Source: Caballeronia sp. dw_19 (lineage in GTDB: Bacteria; Pseudomonadota; Gammaproteobacteria; Burkholderiales; Burkholderiaceae). From it: a stretch of 64,000 nucleotides of DNA. The DNA is taken from NCBI RefSeq assembly GCF_018449515.1, contig NZ_JAAVUQ010000019.1, positions 97,841 through 161,840 on the forward strand, written 5' to 3'. Positions 34,766-44,126 of this stretch are shown in pieces. How positions within the stretch are numbered: position 1 is the first letter of the stretch; every line of letters begins with the position of its first letter. The notes below the pieces were generated by a model. That model worked only from the letters and a program-made list of their open reading frames with translations. It did not search any database and was not told the DNA's origin. A program made the translations under genes and the position numbers.

Positions 34766-35290
34766 CTATTTGATCAGCGCCAATGCGTCCTTGAAACGCG
34801 GATGCCGGCAGCTTCCCAACCAGCCGAAGATCGCGGTTTCCGTGGTGGTAGGAAGCGCGCCCTCGCGCTGCGCTCGAGCCAGCGCGATTGCCTTATTCTC
34901 CGGGGCGCGTGAACCGACCGCATCGGCGATCAGTTCCACCGTATAGCCCAGTTTCAGCAAGCCGGCCACGGTCAGCAACACGCACACATGCGCTTCGCAA
35001 CCGGCCACGAACAGCACAGTTTCCTTCGACGGCAACGCTGCCACGAAGTCCGGGCACAGCGTGGCGTCGAAGGTGTCCTTCTCGATCGCGCGCTGCCGCT
35101 CGCCAATCAGGCCATCGACGCACGCGCCAAGGCGGAGCGGATTCTGCTCGGTGACAAGGACCGGGATATCGAGCAAACCGGCTGCTTTCACCAGCGTTAA
35201 GCAACGCTTCAGCACAGCCGCGCCGTTATCGATATGCGGCAACAATCTCGCCTGCATATCGATGACAACAAGCACCGGATCAGGCTTCAC
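34766..35290 (-). CDS. Isochorismatase-family cysteine hydrolase
   Basis: A 174-residue protein with the family triad recognisable: D11 in VVIDMQARLLPHI, a lysine in the middle (EKDTFDA region) and C in AGCEAHVCVLLT. It looks like the YcaC-type hydrolases of unknown substrate. Its start overlaps the end of the upstream GNAT-type gene by 11 bases, so the two are co-transcribed. No siderophore genes are near, so an isochorismatase role is unlikely. Confidence 0.85.
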   Translation of the reverse strand: MKPDPVLVVIDMQARLLPHIDNGAAVLKRCLTLVKAAGLLDIPVLVTEQNPLRLGACVDGLIGERQRAIEKDTFDATLCPDFVAALPSKETVLFVAGCEAHVCVLLTVAGLLKLGYTVELIADAVGSRAPENKAIALARAQREGALPTTTETAIFGWLGSCRHPRFKDALALIK

Positions 35291-36614
35291 TTTCCATGAT
35301 CCGGTCGATCAGCCGCGCGTTTTCCCCCGCCGACCCAATGCCTTCGTGCTTGGCCATCGGGATGAAAAAATGCGTCTTCACGTTCGGCAGGTTTGCATGA
35401 TCCAGCCATTCGGTCAGATGCCGGGTGAGCCTTTGCGCGGGCGCGTCGACCTCGGCTCGCAATGCGGGCGGCAACTGACTGAGATAACGCGCTTCGGTCT
35501 GATAGGGCTCGGGCGCGACGCATAACGCATCGGGACGGCCATCGGGGTCTGCCGGCAGGCGTTGCAACGCCTCACGCAGCAACGCGACCCCCAAGCCTTG
35601 ACCGCGCCACGGTTTCCTCACTTCCCACGTGCTGATATATACCACCCGGTGCGTATTGAACACGCTGCACAGGCGCTCGGCCCCGAGCGCTTCGGTCGCG
35701 GCGAGCGCGAGAGACAGCATCTCGCCGGAGTAGGTATCGAGGACATAAACGAGGTCCGCGCTGCTCTGGATGGGCGGCACTTTCACGAGTTTCAGCTCGA
35801 GCGCCGCCGCGACGATATCCGTGCCCGCCTCGTGAAACACCGCGAACGCGGTGCCGAGCCGTTCGTCGTCCACCTGCGGATATTCATGGCGATAGGTCAT
35901 GGTCAGCAGGAACGGGCCGATCTTTTCACCCGCTTTTTCACCGGCTTTTTCACGATACGCCAATGGCTTGTCGACGTCGTAATCGCTTGTGCCCTGCAGC
36001 CCGTAGGGGTCGTAGTCCTGCGTGGCCGATGCCGGCGCCAGATCCGCAGCCGCTTTCAGCACCACGGCCGGCCGGCGCGACTTGGGCACCAGGTCTTCCG
36101 GCAAACCTTCCCAGCTCAGGCGGAGAAATTCGCGAGCGCCGCGATAGTGCGTTTCGAATAACGACGCAACCGGCGCCGCTTCGAACGGCGCAAGAATGCG
36201 TTCCGCGGATTCGAGCGCACGGTCCATCAACTGATCGGCTTCAGCGGGATCGGGTACGTGCCGCGTGCCGTCGCTGTCTGCGCCACCATTGGCCGCGTGC
36301 TGTTCGCGCGCGAGTTCGAGCCATTCGTCGGCGGCCCGTTCAGCGAGAAATCCTGCCGCAAGCTGGTAACCCGACAGCACGATCGACTTGCCGGTTTCTC
36401 CGAGCGGGAACACATATTCGTCGGTCAAGATATCCGCGACGTGCACGTTTTTGTAATCCTTGCGCGCAGACGGCGCGTTAACGGCCGCGTCATAGCGTTC
36501 GTGCGACAGCACGTAGGCCGCGAGATCGGACGCGGCCGGTGTCGCGTACGGCCCGCTCGCTGCGGTAACCGTTGCGCCGGAGGGGAGCAGAGCCAGCAGG
36601 GATACGTGCTTCAT
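35280..36614 (-). CDS. Large hypothetical protein with C-terminal GNAT acetyltransferase-like domain
   Basis: A 444-residue protein. Roughly residues 320-345 (VYISTWEVRKPWRGQGLGVALLREAL) carry the acetyl-CoA loop of GNAT enzymes (RxxGxG). The N-terminal 280 residues, which include a short repeat EKAGEKAGEK, were not recognised. A GGAG lies nine bases before the ATG at 36614. An ATG at 36623 has it too close. The acceptor is unknown. It overlaps the isochorismatase-family gene by 11 bases. The upstream extended frame is not coding. Confidence 0.72.
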   Translation of the reverse strand: MKHVSLLALLPSGATVTAASGPYATPAASDLAAYVLSHERYDAAVNAPSARKDYKNVHVADILTDEYVFPLGETGKSIVLSGYQLAAGFLAERAADEWLELAREQHAANGGADSDGTRHVPDPAEADQLMDRALESAERILAPFEAAPVASLFETHYRGAREFLRLSWEGLPEDLVPKSRRPAVVLKAAADLAPASATQDYDPYGLQGTSDYDVDKPLAYREKAGEKAGEKIGPFLLTMTYRHEYPQVDDERLGTAFAVFHEAGTDIVAAALELKLVKVPPIQSSADLVYVLDTYSGEMLSLALAATEALGAERLCSVFNTHRVVYISTWEVRKPWRGQGLGVALLREALQRLPADPDGRPDALCVAPEPYQTEARYLSQLPPALRAEVDAPAQRLTRHLTEWLDHANLPNVKTHFFIPMAKHEGIGSAGENARLIDRIMESEA

Positions 36615-36806
36615 GAGTGCCATCTCCGTCTCGTGGGGTGTCATCGTAGCAAAACCGCACTTTTTTGCACGTCGCAAAGCCGATGCGGCGCGCAGGTTGC
36701 TACCACGCGGATTGCTACTAAGATTGTTGCCATGGCCGCCGCTGCCAGCGGTGTCAGGGTCCTGCATGCCAGTAGATAACAGATACCAGATTATAGGGAG
36801 GCTGCG

Positions 36807-37226
36807 ATGAACGACATGATTCAGGACACGGATCAGGAAGTTCGACATGAAGGGGGCTGCGCGTGCGGTGCGTGGCGTTTTACGGCGACGGCCGCGCCGG
36901 ATCGCGTCGGACTTTGCCATTGCATGACATGCCGACGCGTGCATGGTTCGGCGTTTGGCGCGTACGCGGTGTATGCGGAGGAGCAGGTCACCATGTCGGG
37001 TGTGACCAAAGCCTGGCAAAGCTCCGCCGATGCCCGCCGTCACTTCTGTCCGGTATGCGGGTCGGTCGCCTACATGGCGTATGTCAACAATGACGAAATC
37101 GACTTGCCGATTGGCGCCTTCGACGAAACCGGTTTTCTCGACCCATCCTATGAACTCTGGTGCATCCGTCGCGAGCCGTGGCTGTCCGGCGGTGGACGGC
37201 GGGAATATCTGGAAGACCGGTCCTGA
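36807..37226 (+). CDS. GFA/CENP-V-family zinc protein
   Basis: A 139-residue protein of the glutathione-dependent formaldehyde-activating (Gfa) fold. The zinc cysteines are CACG at about residue 18, LCHCMTCRR near 36, and FCPVCGSVAY near 80. The name is historical: most members have no proven role in formaldehyde metabolism. GGGAGG lies six bases before the ATG at 36807. It is divergent from the GNAT-type gene and just upstream of the DUF488 gene, with a gap of 12 bases to the chosen start. Confidence 0.88.
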   Translation: MNDMIQDTDQEVRHEGGCACGAWRFTATAAPDRVGLCHCMTCRRVHGSAFGAYAVYAEEQVTMSGVTKAWQSSADARRHFCPVCGSVAYMAYVNNDEIDLPIGAFDETGFLDPSYELWCIRREPWLSGGGRREYLEDRS

Positions 37227-37238
37227 CGGGTGCATTGG

Positions 37239-37823
37239 ATGGCCGGACCAATCGACCGCCAGATGAACGGGCCTTTTTTCACCATTGGTCATTCGACGCG
37301 TCCGCTGGCGGAATTTACCGCCTTGCTGAAAGAAAGCGAGATTGAAATGCTGGTCGATATCCGCAGCATTCCGAGATCGCGGACCAATCCGCAATTCAAC
37401 CTGGACACGCTGCCGGCTTCGCTCCGTGCAGAGGGTGTTGCCTACGTGCATATGGCAGCGCTGGGCGGCCGGCGCAGCAAGCGCGACACGGACCAACCGT
37501 CGCCGAACACCTACTGGACCCATCCGGCGTTCCGCAATTACGCCGACTACGCACTGGGCGACCCTTTCCGCGAAGCGCTGGAAGAATTGCTAGACCTCGG
37601 CCACGCGCGGCGGTGCGCGGTCATGTGCTCGGAAGCCGTGTGGTGGCGGTGTCATCGGCGGATTGTGGCGGATTATCTGCTGGCACGAGGTGAGACCGTG
37701 CTGCACATCATGGGCCCTCATCAGGTCAGGCCCGCGACGCTTACGCCGCAGGCTTTACCCCAGCCCGACGGCACCGTGATCTACCCCGAATCAAGCGCAA
37801 AACCGGGGGCGACGCCGAATTGA
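37239..37823 (+). CDS. DUF488-family protein
   Basis: About 194 residues. The family pattern FFTIGHSTRPLAEF near the start, LVDIRSIPRSRTNPQFN, and CSEAVWWRCHRRIVADYL near 130 (with the conserved Cys and His-Arg) are clear. DUF488 proteins are of unproven function. Start uncertain: ATG at 37239, GTG at 37230 or ATG at 37263 are all in frame, and none has a strong ribosome-binding site. It probably shares a transcript with the GFA-family gene. Confidence 0.85.
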   Translation: MAGPIDRQMNGPFFTIGHSTRPLAEFTALLKESEIEMLVDIRSIPRSRTNPQFNLDTLPASLRAEGVAYVHMAALGGRRSKRDTDQPSPNTYWTHPAFRNYADYALGDPFREALEELLDLGHARRCAVMCSEAVWWRCHRRIVADYLLARGETVLHIMGPHQVRPATLTPQALPQPDGTVIYPESSAKPGATPN

Positions 37824-38017
37824 CAGTCTCCCTGCAACCGATGCATAAGCAGAAGGCAATCGTTTGCGTATGCTGGAACTGCGCCCGTCGCGCCGTGTCG
37901 GATAACAGGCTGAAGCAGGCAAAGATCACCTGGAATCGGGGTGATCGCTGGCAAGTCATCTCGAACTCCGAATCCGCGCGACATGAATTTTTCCGTACCA
38001 GCAAGGAGCCACAAGCC

Positions 38018-39583
38018 ATGAGCAAGCATCCGATAACCGGCAGTGACAAGTCGCAACCCGAAGGCGCACGTTGCATCGGCGCATGCAATCCGGACGAAAA
38101 AATCGAAGTAGTAGTGATGCTTCGGCGGCAAAACGAGGACGCGTTCCGACAGTTGATGCAAAAGATCAATACGGGCGCCGCCGACGCCGTGCCGGTTTCC
38201 CGGGAGGAGTTCGGCAAACGTTTCGGGGCATCGGCCACCGATGTGGCCAAGACGGAAGCCTTCGCGAAGGCGCATGGCCTGGGCGTGGTCCGCTCCGATG
38301 CAGGCTCCCGCAGCGTGGTGCTGTCGGGCACCATCGCCCAGTTCAGCGCGGCCTTCGGCGTGAAGCTGGAGCGCTTCGAACATCACGCGATCGGCGAGTA
38401 TCGCGGGCGCACGGGACCGGTGAACGTGCCGGACGACATGAAGGACATGGTGACCGCGGTGCTGGGTCTGGACAGCCGTCCGCAGGCGCGCCCGCATTTC
38501 CGCTTCCGGCCGCCGTTCAAGACAGCGCGCAGCGAATCGAGCACGTCGTACACGCCGCTCGATCTCGCGCGGCTCTACGACTTCCCCAGCGGCGACGGCA
38601 GCGGCCAGTGCGTCGGCATTATCGAACTGGGCGGGGGGTATAGCGAAAGCGACCTGAGCGCCTATTTTTCGCAACTGGGCGTGGCCCAGCCGACCGTGGT
38701 TGCGGTTGGCGTCGATCAAGCCAAAAACGCGCCGACGGGCAACCCGAACGGGCCCGACGGCGAGGTGGCGCTGGACATCGAAATTGTCGGCGCGATTGTT
38801 CCGGGCGCGCGCATCGCGGTGTATTTCACGGCCAACAGCGACGCGGGTTTTATCGATGCCGTGAACCGCGCGATCCACGACGATACCAACAAGCCATCGG
38901 TCATCTCGATCAGTTGGGGCGGACCGGAAACCAACTGGACGTCGCAATCGCAAAACGCCTTCGACGAAGTCCTGCAATCGGCCGCGGCACTGGGCGTGAC
39001 CGTGTGCGTGGCCTCCGGCGACAGCGGGTCCAGCGACGGCGCCACGGACGGGCAAGATCACGTCGATTTCCCGGCGTCGAGCCCGTACGTGCTCGCGTGC
39101 GGTGGAACGCAACTGCGGGCATCGGCGAAAGGGATCAGCAGCGAAGTGGTATGGAACGACGGCGAGCAGGGCGGCGCGGGCGGGGGCGGCGTGAGCGCCG
39201 TGTTTGCGTTGCCGGTCTGGCAGGAAGGCTTGAGCGTCACGCGGGTCAGCGGCGGCAAGTCGGCACTGACCAGGCGCGGCGTGCCTGATGTCGCAGGCGA
39301 CGCGTCGCCGGTCACGGGCTACGATGTGATTATCGGCGGGACGCAGACGGTCGTGGGTGGCACGAGTGCGGTCGCGCCGCTATGGGCGGGACTGATCGCC
39401 CGGATCAACGCGGCGGCCGGCAAGCCGGTGGGTTTCCTCAACCCGAAGCTGTACGCTGCGAAGACGGCGGGCCACGACATCACGCAGGGCAACAACGGCA
39501 GCTTCGAGGCGACGGCGGGATGGGATGCCTGTACGGGGCTGGGCAGCCCGGACGGCGTGAAAGTCGCGGCTGCGCTGAAGTAA
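38018..39583 (+). CDS. Sedolisin (S53) serine-carboxyl peptidase, kumamolisin-like
   Basis: A 521-residue acid-active protease precursor. Residues about 25-165 form the pro-domain (VVVMLRRQNEDAF, FGASATDVAKTEAF) and the rest the subtilisin-like catalytic domain. The active site is readable: E249 and D253 in GEVALDIE, and S450 in GTSAVAPLWAG. An oxyanion Asp lies in ASGDSGSS and a calcium region at the C-terminus. No signal peptide is present, as in kumamolisin. The ATG at 38018 has AAGGAG upstream. It is followed 84 bases later by a serine carboxypeptidase, suggesting stepwise peptide degradation. Confidence 0.93.
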   Translation: MSKHPITGSDKSQPEGARCIGACNPDEKIEVVVMLRRQNEDAFRQLMQKINTGAADAVPVSREEFGKRFGASATDVAKTEAFAKAHGLGVVRSDAGSRSVVLSGTIAQFSAAFGVKLERFEHHAIGEYRGRTGPVNVPDDMKDMVTAVLGLDSRPQARPHFRFRPPFKTARSESSTSYTPLDLARLYDFPSGDGSGQCVGIIELGGGYSESDLSAYFSQLGVAQPTVVAVGVDQAKNAPTGNPNGPDGEVALDIEIVGAIVPGARIAVYFTANSDAGFIDAVNRAIHDDTNKPSVISISWGGPETNWTSQSQNAFDEVLQSAAALGVTVCVASGDSGSSDGATDGQDHVDFPASSPYVLACGGTQLRASAKGISSEVVWNDGEQGGAGGGGVSAVFALPVWQEGLSVTRVSGGKSALTRRGVPDVAGDASPVTGYDVIIGGTQTVVGGTSAVAPLWAGLIARINAAAGKPVGFLNPKLYAAKTAGHDITQGNNGSFEATAGWDACTGLGSPDGVKVAAALK

Positions 39584-39667
39584 AGTTTTAGTTGATTGGT
39601 TCAGTTTTGATAGTGCTATGACGATGGGCCAGGCAAGAACTCCAACAACACCGGCAAGGGAGCAATC

Positions 39668-41293
39668 ATGACGAACTCCAGTTCAGCGGCGAAAAAATCT
39701 TCAACCCCGTCTTCAACCGCGGGGGATCAGCCTTACTTCGATCCCACCGCTTACGGCAACGGTCCCGACGATTCCATCGACGCGACCCAGACCGACGAAA
39801 ACGCTGCCATCACGCATCACTCGACCGTCATAGGCGGCAAGACGATCGACTACACGGCGACGGCCGGGCATCTTGTGATCGTCGATCCAAGCAGTTCCAA
39901 GCCCGACGCGAAGCTGTTCTACGTCGCGTTCACGCAGGATCATCAAACTGAAGAATCGCGCCCGGTCACGTTTTTCTACAACGGCGGACCGGGATCGTCG
40001 TCAGTATTCGTGCTGCTCGGATCTTTCGCTCCGCAACGGATCAAGACCTCCACGCCCGCGTTCACGCCGCCCGCGCCCTACCAGATGGAGGACAACCCGG
40101 ACAGCTTGCTGGACAAGAGCGACCTCGTGTTTATCAATCCGGTCGGCACGGGTTATTCGGCGGCCATCGCGCCGAACAAGAACCGCGATTTCTGGGGCGT
40201 TGATCAGGACGCGAATTCCCTCAAGCAATTCATCAAGCGCTTCCTGACGAAAAACAATCGCTGGAATTCGCCGAAATTTCTATATGGCGAGTCGTACGGC
40301 ACGGCGCGCAGTTGCGTGCTCGCGTACCTCTTGCACGAGGACGGCGTGGACCTGAACGGCATTACGTTGCAGTCGTCCATTCTCGACTACACGCAATCCG
40401 GCAATCCGGTCGGCGCGCTGCCGACCGCCGCCGCCGATGCCTGGTTTCATCGCAAGCTGGGGGTGCATCCGCGGCCCACGGATCTGCTGACGTTCGCCGA
40501 GGAAATCGCGCAATTCGCGCGCACGGATTACCTCGCGGCGCTGCGTAAATTTCCGCAGACGGACAACGACACCGTGGAGAAACTATCCGAATACACGGGC
40601 ATCGACAAAGCCACGCTGATCGCGTGGAGTCTCGACGTAGCTTCCTACGACAGCCGCGGCAACTCGCTCTTTCTCACCACGCTGCTGAAGTCCAAAGGCG
40701 TGGCGCTAGGTTCCTACGATGGCCGCGTGACCGCTATTTCGACGGGTATCGCGGGCAAGATCGATCCGAACTCCGGCGGCAACGATCCCACCATGACAGC
40801 CGTGACCGGGGCTTACACGGCGATGTGGAACGAGTACCTGAACGAGCAGTTGAAGTTCACGTCCACGTCGTCGTTTACGGACCTCAACGACCAGGCTTTC
40901 GCCAACTGGGACTTCCATCACACGGACCCGACGGGCGCCCAGAAGGGCGTGGACGCGAAGGGTAACGTCATTCTCTATACGGCCGGTGATCTGGCTGCGG
41001 TAATGGCGCTCAACATCGACTTGAAGGTGTTGTCGGCGAATGGGTTCTACGACTTCGTGACGCCGTTCTACCAGACGGTGATCGATCTGCAGCAAATGCC
41101 GCTCATCGATAAAACCGTGCGGGAGAATTTAACGGCAAAGTTCTATCCGTCGGGCCACATGATTTATCTCGACGGCGGTTCGCGCACGCAACTGAAGGCG
41201 GATCTCGCCAAAATGTATCAGGCTGCGACGACCGATCATGAAGCCATGGGCCGGATTCGCGCACTGCAGCAACGCAAGGTTGAAGCGAAATAA
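39668..41293 (+). CDS. Serine carboxypeptidase-like peptidase (S10)
   Basis: A 541-residue alpha/beta hydrolase. The S10 features are FFYNGGPGSSSVF (oxyanion region, near 103), the nucleophile elbow GESYG with S209, and later LSANGFYDFVTP and the histidine in YPSGHMIYLDGG. S10 enzymes remove C-terminal residues at acid pH. A signal peptide is not evident: the N-terminus is Ser/Thr/Pro-rich and hydrophilic. It follows the sedolisin gene on the same strand and is probably in the same transcription unit. Bacterial S10 genes are often paired with peptidases like this. Confidence 0.9.
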   Translation: MTNSSSAAKKSSTPSSTAGDQPYFDPTAYGNGPDDSIDATQTDENAAITHHSTVIGGKTIDYTATAGHLVIVDPSSSKPDAKLFYVAFTQDHQTEESRPVTFFYNGGPGSSSVFVLLGSFAPQRIKTSTPAFTPPAPYQMEDNPDSLLDKSDLVFINPVGTGYSAAIAPNKNRDFWGVDQDANSLKQFIKRFLTKNNRWNSPKFLYGESYGTARSCVLAYLLHEDGVDLNGITLQSSILDYTQSGNPVGALPTAAADAWFHRKLGVHPRPTDLLTFAEEIAQFARTDYLAALRKFPQTDNDTVEKLSEYTGIDKATLIAWSLDVASYDSRGNSLFLTTLLKSKGVALGSYDGRVTAISTGIAGKIDPNSGGNDPTMTAVTGAYTAMWNEYLNEQLKFTSTSSFTDLNDQAFANWDFHHTDPTGAQKGVDAKGNVILYTAGDLAAVMALNIDLKVLSANGFYDFVTPFYQTVIDLQQMPLIDKTVRENLTAKFYPSGHMIYLDGGSRTQLKADLAKMYQAATTDHEAMGRIRALQQRKVEAK

Positions 41294-41424
41294 CGGGCAA
41301 TCAGCGGGCAATTGCCAAGGGTTTGACGAGGGTTTGAATCGGCGTCGGCGGGAACACAAGTTGCGAACGGACGAACGAGCGCATGTCGAATGCGCCACTT
41401 CAACTGCACACTGGAGTCCTCCCG

Positions 41425-43575
41425 ATGCCAACCTCGAAGAAGAATGCTGGCGCGTCCGCGCCCTCAAAAAACACCAGCGCAGTTGCGCGCACCCCCTCAC
41501 AAAACAACACCAATCCCAAGCTCGACAGTCTTGAGCCGTTTCGCTCGGACGCGACGGATCAAGCCCTGACGACCAACCAGGGCGTCAAGGTTTCCGATAA
41601 CCAGAACACCCTGAAAGCGGGTCCTCGCGGACCCTCGCTGCTCGAAGATTTCATCATGCGTGAAAAAATCACGCACTTCGATCACGAGCGGATTCCCGAG
41701 CGCATCGTCCATGCACGCGGGTCAGCCGCGCATGGCGTGTTCAAGCCGTACAAGGCGCATACGGACCTGACGAAAGCGGCATTCCTGCTGGACCCGAACA
41801 AGGAAACGCCGGTGTACGTACGATTCTCGACGGTGCAGGGCTCACGTGGTTCGGCGGACACCGTGCGCGACGTGCGGGGGTTTGCCGTCAAGTTCTACAC
41901 CGAAGAAGGCAACTTCGACCTGGTCGGCAACAACATGCCCGTCTTTTTCATCCAGGACGCAATCAAGTTCCCGGACTTCGTTCATGCAGTCAAACCGGAA
42001 CCGCATAACGAAATGCCGCAGGGCGGCTCAGCACACGATACGTTCTGGGACTTTGTCTCGCTCGTGCCGGAGTCCGCGCACATGGTGTTGTGGACCATGT
42101 CGGACCGCGCCATTCCGCGCAGCCTGCGGACCATGGAAGGATTCGGTATCCATACGTTTCGTCTGGTGAATGCCGAGGGCAAGGGCAGGTTCGTTAAATT
42201 CCACTGGCGCCCGACTATTGGTTCGGCCTCGCTCTTATGGGACGAAGCGCAGAAGCTGGCCGGCAAGGATGCGGATTTTCATCGGCGCGATCTGTGGGAA
42301 GCGATCGACATGGGCGACTACCCGGAATGGGAGCTGGGCGTACAGATTGTGGAGGAGGACGACGAGCATTCGTTCGACTTTGATCTGCTCGATCCGACCA
42401 AGATCATTCCAGAGGAAATCGTGCCGATCACGATGCTCGGCAAACTCACGCTGAACCGCAATCCGGATAATTTTTTCGCGGAAACGGAGCAGGTGGCGTT
42501 CTGTCCCGGGCACATTGTGCCGGGCATCGACTTTTCGAATGATCCGCTGCTTCAGGGCCGTCTGTTTTCGTATACGGACACGCAGATCAGCCGCCTCGGT
42601 GGCCCGAACTTTCACGAGATCCCGATCAACCGCACCATCGCGCCGATGCACAACAACCAGCGTGACGCGAAACACCGGATGACGGTGAATCGCGGGCAAG
42701 CTTCGTACGAACCCAATTCCATCGATAGTGGCTGGCCGAAGGAAACCGAAGCGGCCGCTATTGGCGGCGGGTTCGAGACCTATCCGGAACGCGTGGATGC
42801 CGTGAAGATCCGCCAGCGCAGCGAGTCCTTCGCCGATCATTATTCGCAAGCCACGCTGTTCTGGAACAGCATGACGAAGCCGGAGAAGGATCACATCGTA
42901 GGCGCGTATTCCTTTGAGCTGAGCAAGGTCGAGCGCAAGTTCATCCGCGAGCGGCAGCTTGGAATCCTGGCGAATATCGATAGTGAACTGTGTGCGCGTG
43001 TCGCCGATAACCTCGGTCTGCCGGCGCCGAAAGCGAGCGCCGGCGCGGAGGAATTGGGCAAGTCGTCGCTGGCTGAGTCGCCGGCGTTGAGCATTGTTGC
43101 GAAGACCAAGCCGTCGGTGAAGACACGCAAGGTCGCCATTCTCGCCGCGAAGGGGGCGGATATTGCCACCATCAAGGCGATCAAGGATGCGCTGACGGCG
43201 GAGGGTGCGCATGCGAAGGTGGTCGCGCCGCAGTTGGGCACGTTAGGCGACGGCGTGGAAGTCGATGCAACCATTCTCGGTTTGCCATCGATAATGTTCG
43301 ACGGCGTGGTGGTAGCCGGCGGCGCGGCGAGCGCGAAGCTCTTGTCGGAATCCGGCGATGCCCGCCACTTCGTACTCGAATCGTTCAAGCACCTCAAGGC
43401 GATCGGCGCGGTGGGTGACGGCGAGGACGTGCTGGCCGCCGCCCATCTGCCGACCGGTGACGAGGGCATCAGCGTAGGCAGCGACGCGAACAAGGTGATG
43501 AAGGCGTTTATTGCGGCGTTGTCGAAACATCGCGTATGGGCGCGGGCGGAAAAGGCAGAAAGCGTACCGGCGTGA
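41425..43575 (+). CDS. katE: Large-subunit (HPII-type, clade 2) catalase
   Basis: A 716-residue monofunctional haem catalase. The active-site residues are H96 in VHARGSAAHG, the asparagine in LVGNNMPVFF, and Y383 in RLFSYTDTQ as the proximal haem ligand. After the catalase core (to about residue 550) is the flavodoxin-like C-terminal domain (VAILAAKGADIATIK onwards) that marks HPII-type enzymes. A disordered Ser/Ala/Asn-rich N-terminus precedes the core. The ATG at 41425 with GGAG was used rather than the longer start at 41383. It ends in a strong terminator. It may be stationary-phase regulated, by family analogy only. Confidence 0.96.
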   Translation: MPTSKKNAGASAPSKNTSAVARTPSQNNTNPKLDSLEPFRSDATDQALTTNQGVKVSDNQNTLKAGPRGPSLLEDFIMREKITHFDHERIPERIVHARGSAAHGVFKPYKAHTDLTKAAFLLDPNKETPVYVRFSTVQGSRGSADTVRDVRGFAVKFYTEEGNFDLVGNNMPVFFIQDAIKFPDFVHAVKPEPHNEMPQGGSAHDTFWDFVSLVPESAHMVLWTMSDRAIPRSLRTMEGFGIHTFRLVNAEGKGRFVKFHWRPTIGSASLLWDEAQKLAGKDADFHRRDLWEAIDMGDYPEWELGVQIVEEDDEHSFDFDLLDPTKIIPEEIVPITMLGKLTLNRNPDNFFAETEQVAFCPGHIVPGIDFSNDPLLQGRLFSYTDTQISRLGGPNFHEIPINRTIAPMHNNQRDAKHRMTVNRGQASYEPNSIDSGWPKETEAAAIGGGFETYPERVDAVKIRQRSESFADHYSQATLFWNSMTKPEKDHIVGAYSFELSKVERKFIRERQLGILANIDSELCARVADNLGLPAPKASAGAEELGKSSLAESPALSIVAKTKPSVKTRKVAILAAKGADIATIKAIKDALTAEGAHAKVVAPQLGTLGDGVEVDATILGLPSIMFDGVVVAGGAASAKLLSESGDARHFVLESFKHLKAIGAVGDGEDVLAAAHLPTGDEGISVGSDANKVMKAFIAALSKHRVWARAEKAESVPA

Positions 43576-43600
43576 TGGGCGCTGAGCGCATGGGTATGTG

Positions 43601-43635
43601 AAAGGAACCTGCGGCGCCCAGTCGCGGGTTCCTTT
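43601..43635 (+). terminator. Intrinsic terminator after katE
   Basis: AAAGGAACC (43601-43609) pairs with GGTTCCTTT (43627-43635) around a 17-base loop that itself contains complementary bases, and T residues follow. It lies 25 bases beyond the katE stop. Confidence 0.78.
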
Positions 43636-43757
43636 TCAATGCAGTTCTTGCAGAGCCTGCCACGCTTTTACAGGTAAGCACCGGCACGCAGGCGGCGCTC
43701 GTCTTATGATCGATGAACGCGTTCCCAAACGGCAGACGCGATTCCACGGAGGATGAC

Positions 43758-44060
43758 ATGGTCAAGACAGCATTGTGGGTCCGGTTGGAAGCAAAACCCG
43801 GCAAGGAGAAAGATGTCGAGGCGTTCTTGCTGGGCGGCCTCGCGCTGGTCGAACAGGAGCCGGCCACGACCGCGTGGTTCGCGCTGCAGTTGAACGCAAG
43901 CACGTTCGGAATCTTCGATGCCTTCCCCGACGAAGCCGGTCGCGACGCGCATCTTTCCGGCAAGGTCGCCGAAGCGCTGATGGCGAAGGCGGGCGAACTG
44001 TTCGCCTCGCCCCCGCAGATCATGAAGATCGATGTACTGGCAGCAAAGCTGCCGGGCTGA
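43758..44060 (+). CDS. Antibiotic biosynthesis monooxygenase (ABM) domain protein
   Basis: A 100-residue single ABM-fold domain: VKTALWVRLEAKPGKEKDVEAFL, then TTAWFALQLNASTFGIFDAF, and HLSGKVAEALM. ABM proteins are small dimeric ferredoxin-like folds with diverse roles (cofactor-free monooxygenases, haem degradation, quinone reduction). The sequence does not decide. GGAGG is six bases before the ATG at 43758. It is a lone gene, convergent with the PRC-barrel gene. Confidence 0.83.
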   Translation: MVKTALWVRLEAKPGKEKDVEAFLLGGLALVEQEPATTAWFALQLNASTFGIFDAFPDEAGRDAHLSGKVAEALMAKAGELFASPPQIMKIDVLAAKLPG

Positions 44061-44126
44061 ATTCACGCTATACGTGGGTCATTTGCTGCGGCGTTCAGCG
44101 CCAGCCGCAGCAAACCTCACATCATT

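Noticed and set aside
34766..35290. Reading the isochorismatase-family protein as a siderophore enzyme
   Set aside because: No siderophore genes are in the neighbourhood, and the sequence is YcaC-like.
36807..37226. Reading the GFA-family protein as a formaldehyde-activating enzyme
   Set aside because: The family name is historical, and no formaldehyde genes lie nearby; kept as a family call only.
36615..37523. N-terminal extension of the GNAT-type gene in the open frame to 37523
   Set aside because: It runs opposite the GFA and DUF488 genes and has an antisense-like composition. The real start at 36614 has a Shine-Dalgarno sequence.
37781..39112. 443-residue minus-strand frame opposite the sedolisin
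   Set aside because: Arg/His-rich antisense composition. The sedolisin on the plus strand has a complete active site.
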